Source: Arcuatula senhousia
Taxonomy: Eukaryota; Mollusca; Bivalvia; Mytilida; Mytilidae
NCBI GenBank assembly: GCA_963971305.1
Contig: OZ020307.1
Span: 49,473,702 to 49,537,701 of the forward strand
Direction of reading: 5' to 3'
DNA length: 64,000 bases
Shown here: one piece after another, positions 1 through 10,523 of the stretch
How positions within the stretch are numbered: the stretch's first letter is position 1
Layout of the letters: the number at the start of each line of letters is the position of its first letter
Notes under the pieces: model-generated
Told to the model about the DNA's origin: nothing
What the model saw: the letters and a program-made list of their open reading frames with translations, nothing else
The model's database searches: none
Translations under genes and position numbers: made by a program

Positions 1-228
1 TCCATGTTTTGTCTTTTCTCCTAGAGATTGGTCTTTCATGTTCAGTAATTTTATTATTACTCTTAATTTTCCATCACTATTGATACCCGCTTTTGAACAT
101 AGCACAAATGTACTAGACTTATAATAACGCTTAATTCGAGCTTAATTCGTAGTTGTACCTGTGTTCCGTTTTATGTTACTAATACAATATTTCCTGTAAA
201 TATCAAGTGAAATCAAGGACGTCCTAAT
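1..228. other. Upstream flank of gene A
   Basis: No coding exon or confident promoter element is visible here. The segment is AT-rich and presumably contains the 5' untranslated region and promoter of the receptor gene that starts at 229. Confidence 0.3.
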
Positions 229-298
229 ATGATGTCGCAGTTAGAGGTTTACATTTTAGTCGTGCTTTTACTCGTCCTGTATAGTATTATAATTTTGG
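229..298 (+). CDS. Gene A exon 1, signal peptide
   Basis: The exon starts at tandem ATG codons (229 and 232) and encodes 23 residues dominated by Leu, Val and Ile, as expected of a signal peptide. It ends in phase 1 at a GTAAGT donor (299). The first ATG was taken; the second would remove one residue only. Confidence 0.7.
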
Positions 299-3200
299 GT
301 AAGTATTTACCAAAATATATATTTGCATGTAAGTACATAGTATCTAAGATTTTTTTTCTGTTACATGAACCTTCGGTGGATAAATAGTAAACATTTACAA
401 TGAAGCTCTAACACAGCAAAAGTTATGTAAGTCACATAACATGTTATTACTATTTTCACTCCGTTACATATATATTAGCAACGTAAATGTGTAAAAGAAA
501 AAAACATGGAGAAAGCAAATCAAATGCACAATATATAAAGAAAAGCCAACGCTAAAACTTTTGCCCATCTTATCGTTGTAATAAACTAGGCTGTGTTTCA
601 ATCCCTAAAGTTGAATCTTCAATGCACATAAATTTTGCACAATTGCATTATTTACATTTTAGGCCAACAGACGATGAGGCAAAATGTTTGCGAGAATAAT
701 AAAACAGAATATTCTATGTTCCAACGATGAAATGATACACATTGTTAGTGCTTTGTATGGCAGAACGTCTAAATTTGTTTGCGTCGATCCTAGGATCTCA
801 AACACAGATTGTTGCAGCAAAATATATCTTGAAATGGTCCAGGGAGCCTGTGAAGGTCATCTATTTTGTGCGTTAGGAGCAAACAATGGTCTTTTCGGTG
901 ATCCATGCCACGGCACATATAAATATCTTAATGTGGAAATCCAGTGCGTACAAGGTATATCAATTAACAGCCAATATATATCTATTTGAAAACAATCTGT
1001 TTAAAAAGTTCTACAAATGGACATTTACCGCTATTCGACTTGTTGACTTTCATAACTAAAAATTATTGAATCATATTAAGTATAAAGACAAATGTATTGC
1101 ACACTTGTTTTTTTTTAAACATTATTTTTCAAAAGTGACACAGACTCCTTGTTACCGAAAAAAAACTCAAGTTTGTTAAACTTTTAATAAGTTGTCTGTC
1201 TGCTTATTTGATAAAAATATATTTATGATAGTTTTGTAAAAATGCCCTTTGTGGTTAAGGGGAGCTCTGATGTGTGTGGCATGAAAGGTACCAGACACAT
1301 AGACACACAAACGGACACTTTTGCCTACATACGTTTATACGGTCATTCTACATGTACTTGATAAACAACATTTCTTTCTGTAAATCACTCATATTGTTTT
1401 TAACATTTGAAATATGCTGCACTTAGCTCTAATATAATTGTTCGACTTTTTACCTCACACTCACAGAGGATTTAACACCCTGAATACGTATTGTTGAAAC
1501 TTTACGATTATCAACATATTTTGATATACATACATGACATATAGCAATGATCTTTCAAGTGTTATCGATTAAAAGCTGCTGATAACTTGTTTGTCTTATT
1601 CTAGGTCTAGATTCTGACAACTTGATACAATCGTCACCATCGTGTGTGCAAAATATCCGTTCAACGACTACTATACAAGTCGCATCTTCAACTTTCAAGT
1701 CTGAATTTGGATCTACAACTACAGGTAAAGTTACATGTCAATTTAAAGTTAGTCAAAAAATTGAAACATAAACTATTTAACTATGTAATACTAATATTTA
1801 GCAATCATTAAGTTTCACACTCCAGTTCGCATTTCAATCTCAAAATATTTTTTGTTTAAATGAAAAACAATCAGTGCAGATCCTACAATGTACATTACAT
1901 ATTTCTACTACAGCACGCTTTGGGCATATTGGTTTAAATTTTAGCATAGATATTAATAATAATAAAAACTGTAATATTAACAAAATAAAATATAAAATCT
2001 TGCATTATTTTATATGCTTTTATGTAACAAAGACAACAGCAATTACTAAAGCAATTCCAAAACAGACTCCAGCATCGGAACTGTTAACTACATAATTATA
2101 CTTCTAACTTGTCATGAGCTAGTAAACGGATGAATAATAATCTGTTTTGAATTATTTGTTTATTTGTCACCAATCTATGGAAGCCCATTAGTGGTCTGTT
2201 AAATTAATATTTTTCATTCATACTTGGCACTAATGGGCTTCCATACCAATCTGACCCTAAGTAGTAAATTTAACTTTTTGTGTTTTAAATCATCGATGTA
2301 ATTACTACATTACAAATTATTAACTCGAAATGAACTCCCAAGTATATATAAATATCTGAAACGGACATGCATGTCTCGTAAACACTGAAAATGACTAATT
2401 GTAATATTATGATTAATTTTTAAATATCGATATACAGCATAACCAAATTAACCGTTTTTATAACAGTTTTTGTACTGTTTTTAGAAATCACTGGGTCGAT
2501 AACCGCTGCTGGTGGATCAGAAGTCTGCCAGGGTAATCACAAGCCGGGTCGTCAGACTGATCTGACACGAATTTACCATTAAATTTCGAATATTTTGTTG
2601 TTCTTATAATTTTTTATTGTTAAATTCTAAATTGTTTAAAAATACCAGGTTTCTTTCCTTATTATGCATATCGTCGATATCATCGGTGCTGAATTTGGCT
2701 TTCCTGTCCGAACCTCTTGGCTTTGAGCACTTTTCATTCAGATGTTTTGATTCAAATGCTGCTGATGCGAGGTTACTCTTTGAATTATCGATATACAGCA
2801 TAACCAAATTAACCGTATTTATACCCGTTTTAATTTGGTATTGCATTTTGAAATCACTGCGTCGAAAATCGCTGCTGGTGGACCAGAGGTACCCGAGGTA
2901 AATCACAAGCCAGGTCGTTTGAATTGTCTGGCACGAATTTTCCACTAAATTTCTAATATGTTTTGTTATTGAAATTGCCGATTGCTAAATTCTACTTTGT
3001 TTAAAACATCAGGTTTTTTCCTTGTACTGCACTTGACCGATATTCTCGGTGCTGGATTTGGCTTCCTGTTGAAACCTTTTGAGTACTTTTCATTCAATAC
3101 TTTTGGTTTTTGACCTTCCAATATTTTGCTGATGATGAGAGGTTAATCCTTAAAAGATCGATAAACAACAACAGTTTTAATAAAACTCACAGTAAGTGCA

Positions 3201-5338
3201 TCGCGGTTAATGCACACTCGTTAAGGTAAATGAATGTTAAAAAGTATGTTATTATGAACCTAATTTTTGTTGATCAAAAATAGCTATTTCAAACAATTTA
3301 ACATGTACATATCATTAAGATTTTATCCTTCAAACATTGTTCCCATTTCCTTTACTAAATCATTCCATGTTCATGTTCATTTTATGACCCCTTTCATGTT
3401 CATCTAACTGATAAAGCTAAATGTTTACTGATTGGGTGTAAAGCAATAGCTAACTTTATGTCACACACTTCGCCTACAGTTGATGCCATACTTTGTGGCC
3501 GAGAGATATAATTGCCAAACTATTGATGACTAGTCAATTACCGATACAGGTTGTTAGACTGATTCCACTTACTAGTATTAACACAAACTTTGATTGATGA
3601 TTCTCAATTAGCTTTCAGTAACCAGGTAACAGTGAGTGTTCTATAGAGAGTTCCTTTACCGTCCTTTCGTTTGTTCTTGTTGTTTTTGTCTCAGGTTTTC
3701 TCTAGAGGAATTGAATTTTGATCGATTTGATTTCTATTGTGTGTTTAGTTTTTGTTCTTTGTTTAGGAAAATTGTTAGGAGGAAGGTTGGGCAAAAACAA
3801 ACTAGTTTAACCCCGCTATATATTATATGTGCCTGTCTTAAGCCAGGAATCTTTGACAAAGCTTTCATGTGTACTTGTCTTTTTGATGTTTTCTGTTCCT
3901 TGTTTAAGAATGGGGTCTATCTGTGACTATTTCAGGACTGGGTTAGAATTATATGCATTTTATTTAGACCATTGACCAATTGCAGAATCGCGAGCAGCGC
4001 CTATTGGACTCGTTGAAGGCTGCTTGGGGTTGTCCATTGTGTTTTTTTTTTAAATAGCCGTTTGATTGTGGGCTGTGCCGCGTACACTTATTCCACATAT
4101 CATTATTTTCTATTCCTCCACCATTAAAAAATGACCGCCCCATATGGCTTATTATAAGGGGTGTCCAAAAGGTCGTTGAACACTAACACACCATTTATGT
4201 GAGTAAAATACAAGGCCATCACTTTGCAATTGAAAGAATTGTTTACTTTTGTCATTTTTTTATTTATTATTGTTCTTTTTAGGATTAATCATTGGCGCAG
4301 TATCCGGTAGCCTGACATTTATTGCTATAGTTTGTCTTTTGGGATTTATTATTAGGTAATATTAAGTACTTTACTGTCTTTGATATCAGTTTTAAAACGC
4401 AAGAAACTATCACTATTTCATGTTTCTATTTCAAACCAATTTGCCCATAACGTTTCGGTTAAATATTTTGGTAAGCAGACAACTTAATATAATTTGTAAT
4501 TTTTTTACATGTACACCATGTGTACACTACACAATTTGTGTATATTAACAAGATCAAAAAAAGCTCCCAACTTCATACACGGTATATAATATCTATAGTT
4601 ATTGTGGTCTTGTACTTTAGATTCCGGTTCATGCGGAAAACAGTGCAGGAAGTACATGATAATGTTTATACAGATCTTGACAAAAAGGATCAAGTCAAAA
4701 ATCATAGCACAAAAGAGCAAAAGGAAGACTCTGGTTACACACAAGATTATACAACGTTGAACCAAGTAGCTACAAAAGATGAAACTAATAAACATGACGC
4801 GTCTTATTTTATTCTTGATCCTGCAGCGACCGGCTTTGACCGTCGGACAAACCAGAACAGCAAACAAATACCAGTTTATCCAACATCTTCAGCAAATTAT
4901 GCAACCAACTATAATGGTACATTTTATGATGTTCTTGATCGTTTAGAGACCGGCTTTGGTCGTCGGACTAATCATAACAACCAACAGATAGACGTGCCTA
5001 ACGAATACATAGAGCTTGATCCACGCGAAACTGGATACAACAGAAAAGACAAAAGAAGTTTGCCACTTGACAGACAAAAAGGAGAACATATGGAAAATGA
5101 AACAGCTTTTCAATCAGACAATACATATGAGCTTGCAAAACCTACAATAATTTTTTCTGAACAAAATAATGTAGAGGAAATCGATTATGCTTGTAGCAAT
5201 GTTAAAGCGGAAAACAATGCTTTTGTGTCGAATACGGACAATATTTATTCACACACTGTAGATGAGGTTTACGATGTTTCTTCTCATGTTCGTCAAACGA
5301 ACGATTTGGACTCTTCATATGGTCAATTTGATTCTTAG
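229..5338 (+). CDS. Gene A: SUEL-lectin single-pass receptor with repeated tyrosine-motif tail (one frameshift)
   Basis: Hand-assembled gene of five firm exons: 229-298, 663-954, 1605-1724, 4283-4355 and 4621-5338, with an optional exon at 2485-2532. All introns are GT-AG; phases are 1,1,1,2. The product would be about 423 residues: hydrophobic signal peptide, one SUEL (galactose/rhamnose-binding lectin) domain, Ser/Thr-rich stalk, a transmembrane helix and a 238-residue cytoplasmic tail. The SUEL assignment rests on YGR, GDPC and KYL motifs and spaced cysteines. SUEL domains bind L-rhamnose or D-galactose on glycans, so an extracellular recognition role is inferred. The tail has YxxL motifs that could recruit SH2 proteins if phosphorylated. 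The lectin exon is one base too long (292 instead of 291): an extra T near 710 shifts the frame, so this is either a recently broken gene or an assembly error. Two AATAAA signals follow the stop. Confidence 0.72.
663..954 (+). pseudogene. Gene A exon 2, SUEL lectin domain with a 1-nt frameshift
   Basis: The frame entering from exon 1 reads a VCE start that aligns with gene B, then meets TGA after QR. Skipping one base at about 710 moves into the frame that stays open to the GTATAT donor at 955. The corrected spacing VCE-7 residues-C is the same as in gene B. Visible SUEL landmarks are ALYGR, NGLFGDPC and KYLNVEIQC. Everything else in the exon is well preserved, so the break is young or an artefact. 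Confidence 0.75.
1605..1724 (+). CDS. Gene A exon 3, Ser/Thr-rich stalk
   Basis: A 120-nt exon, phase 1 at both ends, between CTAG and a GTAAAG donor. It encodes about 40 residues rich in Ser and Thr with one Cys, typical of an O-glycosylated stalk between lectin domain and membrane. Confidence 0.65.
2176..2245. repeat. Perfect 18-bp inverted repeat with 34-nt spacer
   Basis: Positions 2176-2193 are the exact reverse complement of 2228-2245, leaving a 34-nt spacer. It could be the core of a small foldback element or form a hairpin in the intron RNA of gene A. No protein-coding role is seen. Confidence 0.85.
2426..3160. repeat. Two-copy tandem duplication, period about 361 bp
   Basis: The sequence from 2426 (starting ATCGATATACAGCATAACC) recurs from 2787 and decays near 3157, where the start motif reappears in altered form. 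The copies differ by many substitutions and small indels, so the duplication is old. Each copy contains the same short open segment, described as a possible gene A exon at 2485-2532. Confidence 0.8.
2485..2532 (+). CDS. Possible extra stalk exon of gene A
   Basis: A 48-nt open segment lies between a strong pyrimidine-rich acceptor (CTGTTTTTAG) and a GTAATC donor and is phase 1 at both ends, so it can be spliced between 1724 and 4283 without changing frame. It would add about 16 small and polar residues with one Cys. The paralogous copy at about 2846-2893 has TTG in place of the acceptor AG and would not be used. Without RNA data this stays a candidate. Confidence 0.35.
3360..3460 (+). repeat. 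3' fragment of a SINE-like repeat
   Basis: Two TTCATGTTCAT blocks and the ending TAAAGCAATAGCTAAC match the 3' part of the longer copies ending near 17766 and 54748, but with many differences. It looks like an old, 5'-truncated copy. Confidence 0.55.
3825..4115 (+). repeat. Dispersed repeat, copy 1 (second copy at 18240-18515)
   Basis: This intronic segment shares order and sequence with 18240-18515: a GCCTGTC.TAAGCCA start, a (T/C)TTGTTTxAAGAA-like middle, CAATT(G/C)CA with a GCGAGCAGCG block, and a final ...CACTTATTC.ACAT segment. No coding capacity is seen. It is probably an old mobile-element family of the host. Confidence 0.55.
4283..4355 (+). CDS. Gene A transmembrane exon
   Basis: A 73-nt exon entering in phase 1 and leaving in phase 2 encodes a Gly-Leu-Ile start followed by about 20 hydrophobic residues and a final Arg split over the splice site. 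Size, phases and position match the 76-nt transmembrane exons of genes C and D. Confidence 0.72.
4621..5338 (+). CDS. Gene A cytoplasmic tail exon
   Basis: The last exon starts after TACTTTAG and encodes 238 residues ending at TAG 5336-5338. It begins with basic residues, as usual after a transmembrane helix. Three diverged copies of YxxLD(P/R)xxTG(F/Y)xR(R/K) follow, at about 4803, 4926 and 5005; other tyrosine motifs are YTTL and TYELAKP. The ELAKP block recurs as DLAKP at the end of the gene C tail. The motifs resemble SH2 or PTB docking sites, which is inference. Confidence 0.78.
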
Positions 5339-5400
5339 CGCATGTGTATAGGTTTTTATTTCTGGACCATCCATTTAATTGAAAGAGGACGTGCTTCCTT

Positions 5401-5437
5401 GTTTTTTTTTTTTTTTTTTTATATATATATATTTTAG
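5401..5437. repeat. Poly-T and TA microsatellite
   Basis: A run of T followed by TATATATATA lies in the 3' untranslated region or just past gene A. Confidence 0.8.
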
Positions 5438-5455
5438 GCCGGATTCTGATGAGGA

Positions 5456-5511
5456 AATAAAAAATAATCTGAAGAATTTCTACTATAATATAGAATTATG
5501 CAATTAATAAA
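5456..5511 (+). terminator. Candidate polyadenylation signals of gene A
   Basis: AATAAA hexamers occur at 5456-5461 and 5506-5511, about 120 and 170 bases after the stop codon of gene A, with T-rich sequence downstream of the second. Confidence 0.5.
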
Positions 5512-5585
5512 GAGTGTTTTTCATGGCGCCTTGTTCGTGTGGCTAAGCAATGTCTGGCCTAAAAAAAAATACACACTAAAACAAA

Positions 5586-6465
5586 CAAGAGGCTCCCAGG
5601 AGCCTGAATCGCTCACCTGATATATGTGCCTGAAGTAAAGGTTTTTAGGCAAAATCTATTTGACGTTGAAAGGGTCATAAGTTTAATATTGTATCTGACA
5701 ATATGGTGGATCTTAAGGTGCTGATCACTTTTGTTCTCAATCAAAATCTAAAAATCTGTCACCCTTTTTGAGTTATTAGCAAAAAAATGCAATTTAACCT
5801 AATGTTCTATTTTTAGCCACAGCGGCCATGTTTTACAACCAATCAAAAATCCCCACATCAATTCTATACACCTTATGTTACTAAACAACTATACAAAGTT
5901 TGGTTCAAATTTGACTTTAAGTGTCAGAGGAGTTAACGTTTTCAATGTAATGAGGAAATGCTTTTTAAAAGCTAAATTTTGACGCTCTAAGGGCAATAAC
6001 TCCTAAAAGGAAAGGTCCTACAACGTTGACCCTATTACATATTTAGTAGATCTTGATGTGCTTAACAATATGCAATTTAAATTTCTCAAATATCTTGTAA
6101 AGTTGTCAAGATATTGAGCTAAACAGGTGCAAAATTTGACAAAAATCCACAAAAAGGGCAATAACTCCTACATGGGTTGTTGGATTATCTTCAAAATTTC
6201 AGGGTAGGTAGATCTTGAGGTGCTGATCACTTTTACTTTATGCCAGAATTTTGATATCTGTAGCCGTTTTTGAGTTATTTGCAAAAAACTGCATTTTACC
6301 CCTATGTTCTATTTTTAGCCACGGCGGCCATGTTTTACGACGAATCAAAAATCCCCACATCAGTTCTAAGCACCGAATGCTAATGAACAACCATACCAAG
6401 TTTGGTTTCAATTGGACTAATGGTGTCAGAGGAGTTAACGTTTTAAAAAGTTTACGGACGGACGA
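5586..6465 (-). mobile_element. AGCTCACC-family repeat, copy 1 (minus)
   Basis: It begins with the family's 3' hairpin in reverse orientation (GGCTCCCAGGAGCC) and runs to GGACGGACGACGGAC, lacking the terminal AGCTCACC hairpin. Inside are two diverged copies of an about 0.5-kb unit (block around AAATAACTCAAAAA, block around AGATCTACC, block around GGAGTTATTGCCC). No ORF of substance is present. The family is non-autonomous; the mobilising enzyme is not in this window. Confidence 0.75.
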
Positions 6466-6819
6466 CGGACTACATGCACGTAACGACTTAGTTCATGGAC
6501 TAAAAACAATCGTACATCTTCTATATTGAAATAATACACCGGTCTACTGTTTTGTGTTTAAAAAAAATAGTTGCTTCCTTAATATAAAGAAAATTCCATT
6601 TCAGTAAATATGTTTCAACCATCCAATGGTTTATAGTTTTAGATTCCTCAAGTTGACAGCGTCATTGAATGAATGTTTCCGTACTTTCGTTCTCATGGGA
6701 AATTTTATTGCAATAAAATCGTACAATGTAACACAATCTACAATAAGGGAAAATAATTTCTAAAAATACATAAGACATTTTAAGTTTATTGAAAAATTAT
6801 GTTTAATGATATGTTCTAA

Positions 6820-6856
6820 GGACCAACCATTTAACTTGAAGAGGGGGGCTTGATTT
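6820..6856 (+). repeat. Terminal fragment of a short inverted-repeat element
   Basis: GGACCAACCATTTAACTTGA followed by a G-rich stretch matches the ends of the element at 24203-24420. Only one end is kept, right beside the next AGCTCACC copy. Confidence 0.45.
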
Positions 6857-6858
6857 TT

Positions 6859-9411
6859 AGCTCACCTGACCCGAAGGGTCAGAAGGGTCATGTGAGCTAT
6901 TGTCATCACTTGGCGTCCGTCGTCCGTCCGTCGTCATTATCTGTGAAGGAAACAGATGATACAGTACAGATTGAAGTGAATAAAAAAAAGATAAAGATGA
7001 AATCCAAGAAAACCATGTACTTACATGTCTTTTTTAAATGTTTTTTTTTCTCAAATGAGTGCAGAAGAAAAAGTCATAAGGCCATGAAAGCTTATGCCAT
7101 CACTATGCGTCCGTCGTTGCCCGTTAATAATTAAAAAATCTCCTCTGAAACCACAGTACTAATTTAACTGAAACTTTGCAGGAATTTGTTTATGACATAT
7201 TGGCAACACAGATATTTTAAAAATGTGGCCGTTGTTACTAAAATTATAATATATATTTTAAAATCACTTAAAATGGCTTACAATATAGCAACTGTAACTG
7301 ATAGAAAAAGGATTTTAAGCTCTTTAAAATCATCATAGGTTAAAAGTTATTAGAGGTTATGACTCTTTTAAGGTAAAAAATGGCAATTGTTCATGCTTTT
7401 TGTCCTATACAGTAAAAACTATGGCTGATAAGTAAATGATTTTGTTTGATTGAGCGTTCAGCTCGTTATGCTGTCAAATGGCTCTATTGGGACAAAGTTG
7501 TCAGATAACCCCTTACAGTGGCGGTGGTACTTAAAAGCTCAAAAATAACCTTTTTCACGTTTTGGCGTTATAGAATGGAAACTGTTGCAGATAGAGAAAA
7601 GCTGGTGCTCGATTTAACCCTCAGCTCATTAAGCTCTACAAAAGTCTCAATTGGGAAGACGTTGTCAAATGACCCCTTTTAGAGGATACCCTTATGGGGT
7701 CTATGTCGCTGGTCCGACAGTTTGTTAGGTCGACAGTTCGCTGGTCCGACAGTTCGTTAGTCCGACAGTTCGTTTGTCCGACGTTTCGATAGTCCGACAG
7801 TTTGATAGTCCGACATAACTAGAATTAATTGGATTAATATGTATTATTTTATGTTGTCTTCGACTTTTGTATTTGTTTGTCATGAATATAACGAAGTAAT
7901 TTACAAAAATGTATATGACAATGAAAGTTGATTGATTGATTAATTGATTGTAATAATCAAAGCCGTCCTCTTCTAAAAGTTATAAGCGCCCTCAACGGTC
8001 TTTGGAGTAAAAAAAAATATTCGGATGGATATACGAAAGGATCCAACAAAATCCCCAAAAGAGTTACGACTGATATTAAAGTGTGCAAAATTCATGGTAG
8101 ACATTTAGCCCCTGGCTATGAAAAAAAATCTGTCGGGCTATGAAGAATTTTGAAAATTTATATTAGGGCGTATGGGAAAACTTTCCTAAAATTGCATTTC
8201 GGGTTGCATTTATGGTACCTAAAAACTTTAGTTTCACACACTGCCGATTACGATACGTTTAATTTTGATATCTTGCCTTTTTATTTCAAAGTTCAGCATA
8301 CCCCCTCCCCCTTTTCATAACAATCAAATGGTTGCTCCCTAACGATGTATGTTTTTACGGGAAAATATGAGAGAAGGATTACCAACAGACTAGGACAACA
8401 ATTTCCATTAAATGTCCTTTTCTTTGGTAACAGTCATGCACATCTAAATTTGATCGGACTGTCTTTAGATTGCCCGTGTTAACGCTGATAACGGTTAATA
8501 CACGTGTATTATTAATATTTGTTTATTTGTTAAAGTTTGAAACACATATTTATATGATTTAGGTGTCATTTTGTTCTATTAAAGTTATAGACATGCAATG
8601 TTATGTCATGTTAAAAAATCCAAAATAAAATATTTAAAAACATAACTGCATTTAGATCCCTGAAATCCTCGAAATCAACGTTAATATTAACCAATCGTTG
8701 TTGACATTCACTAATGCCAAGTATGTCATATAGTGTCATCAAACTTCTGCGAGTAATCCTAATTTTATTTTTTATTGTGAGATCTACTCGTGAGATTCCG
8801 TACTGAAAAAAGTGCCATATCCGGAAACGGTTCTTGTTTTAGTCGCGCGAGTAACAATAAAAAATTCTTATTGTTACTTGTGGTGAGTAATCGTAGCCAG
8901 TCTATATTTAAAAATGGTTGAGAGAGCCAATAGGACTACACATGAAACATAATTGCATGCATATTTACGATAAAACAATAGCCAGAACTGGGTTTTCCTC
9001 TTCCACTTGAAACTTAAAACTTTAGACCACAACTGGGTTATGTACTTGATCACTTGCAACTATAGGATGATACCCCCGTTGGTACCATTTCTGAACAGTA
9101 GGGAGCCGGTTGTCAGCTTATCGCAAATGGTTCCAGCCGTCCGGTTTCCTCTACACTTCCTGATGTTTTCAACAAAGATAACGACACAGTTACTGAACGA
9201 TGATGGGCTTTACCTCAAATATCAAAAAATGACAACGTGGACTGTCGGACTATCGAACTGTCGGATTATGGAACTGTCGGACTAACGGCCTGTCGGACTA
9301 ACGAACTGTCGGACTAACGGACTGTCGGACTATTGATACGTCGGACTATCGATCGGACCCCCCCTTATGGGTTTAGGGCCATGTAAGCGATTCAGGCTCC
9401 TGGTGGCCTCT
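6859..9411 (+). mobile_element. AGCTCACC-family repeat, copy 2, interrupted
   Basis: The copy starts AGCTCACCTGACCCGAAGGG and ends with GGCTCCTGGTGGCCTC at 9411. It contains the family's CGTCCGTCGTC block, and a second start-like block near 7080-7110. A separate 1.65-kb element with inverted tandem-repeat ends is inserted at about 7699-9361. The terminal hairpins are degraded compared with the copies near 30.5, 36.8 and 53.1 kb. Confidence 0.7.
7699..9361. mobile_element. Non-autonomous element with inverted 16-bp tandem-repeat ends
   Basis: At 7709-7818 about seven units of roughly 16 bp carry GTCCGACAGTTCGTTA with variations. At 9239-9355 the same motif stands in reverse complement (ACTGTCGGACTAACGA) about seven times. 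The ends are therefore long inverted repeats built from a short tandem unit. CCCTTATGGG occurs on both sides (7689-7698 and 9362-9371) and may be a 10-bp target duplication. The interior has only short ORFs and no recognisable transposase. Confidence 0.72.
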
Positions 9412-10446
9412 TTTTCGATCACTTACTTTATCAAACTTGGTTTTTGTCCCTGACATGGACAATATAGTTTCTTACCCGGTTAAACAATTTGTATTTTAAA
9501 ACACAGAACGTGAAATTTTAGGTAAGAAACAGAAAAAAATAAGATGTTTTAGTGTGCGTTTTTTGGAAGGTAAAAGCGCCCTGTAATAACGTACAATACA
9601 TATTTACTACCTATTATAAAGAAAAAGGCAGCGATACCCCAATTAGGTCGTTTGTTTCCGTCGTTTCTATATTTACAAAAGCTCTTTGCAATGTACATAC
9701 TTTCACTTTTCACTCGGGGGCTATATTCAGATTCTCAATCTTCGGATTTCCATCAAGACAATATGGCCGCGACCAGTAGATTATGTGTTCCGCTTCGGAT
9801 TATATTTTAGTCAGTGTAGCATATGTTGCGTAACTTAAGCGTAATGGATATTTGATTTTGGATTGCGAAAATTTACTTAATTGAATAAAGTTGAAGGGAC
9901 AAAAATACTATTCGGACACCAAAAATAAGTCAAATCTTGCAAAAAAGTTGTACACAGCATCTTCGTTTTTCATGCTTTTATGTGGCGGTGTTTTAAAGCA
10001 ACAATGCGATTCAACTAGATCATGTAGCGTACATGGCGTAGTCACTTTATCAGGTTGTGCATGTTTAAGCGTACTTTCTTATAAATTTTTGGCTGCAAAA
10101 TATTAATTCATTGAATAAAGTTTATTATCACAGACAGAAATAGTGCTTATGCAAAATAGGTCAATCAGACACACACAATTCAAGCATTTTATTGATTTTT
10201 AGAAAATGACAAAATAGCCACATAAGGTAATTCGTCTGTCTTGATCTAGGTCATTTTAATAAGGATAATTAATTTTATCTATTTCTCACAAAGCTATTGC
10301 GGGATCCGGAAAAATAAACTTATTTGTCACAAGTTTGGTTGTTCGAAAATGTTATCAATGCTTGATAATTTTGTCGATTCACCACACAGAGACCAATGTC
10401 GCCACAACTACAAACGTGTCAGAAAATAATTTTAACTGTGCAAAAC
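9412..10446. other. No feature recognised
   Basis: AT-rich intergenic sequence. Short ORFs here show no family motif or splice context. A few AATAAA strings occur without an associated gene. Confidence 0.4.
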
Positions 10447-10523
10447 CACAGGGGCTTGGATTATAGAGTAGGGGGGGGGCGACTTAAAAGTCAATATAAA
10501 TGACCAGAATCCAAGCCCCTGTG
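10447..10523. repeat. Perfect 16-bp inverted repeat around a G9 run
   Basis: Positions 10447-10462 are the exact reverse complement of 10508-10523. The 45-nt spacer contains a run of nine G. It resembles a tiny foldback element or a cruciform-prone site. Confidence 0.85.

Noticed and set aside
4621..5338. Classical ITAM in the gene A tail
   Set aside because: The YxxL motifs are 15 or more residues apart, outside the 6-12 residue spacing of an ITAM, so only tyrosine motifs are claimed.
6850..7134. 94-residue ORF over the start of an AGCTCACC repeat
   Set aside because: It is formed by repeat sequence and has no similarity to a protein family; similar ORFs at 30573-30881 and 31101-31337 are explained the same way.
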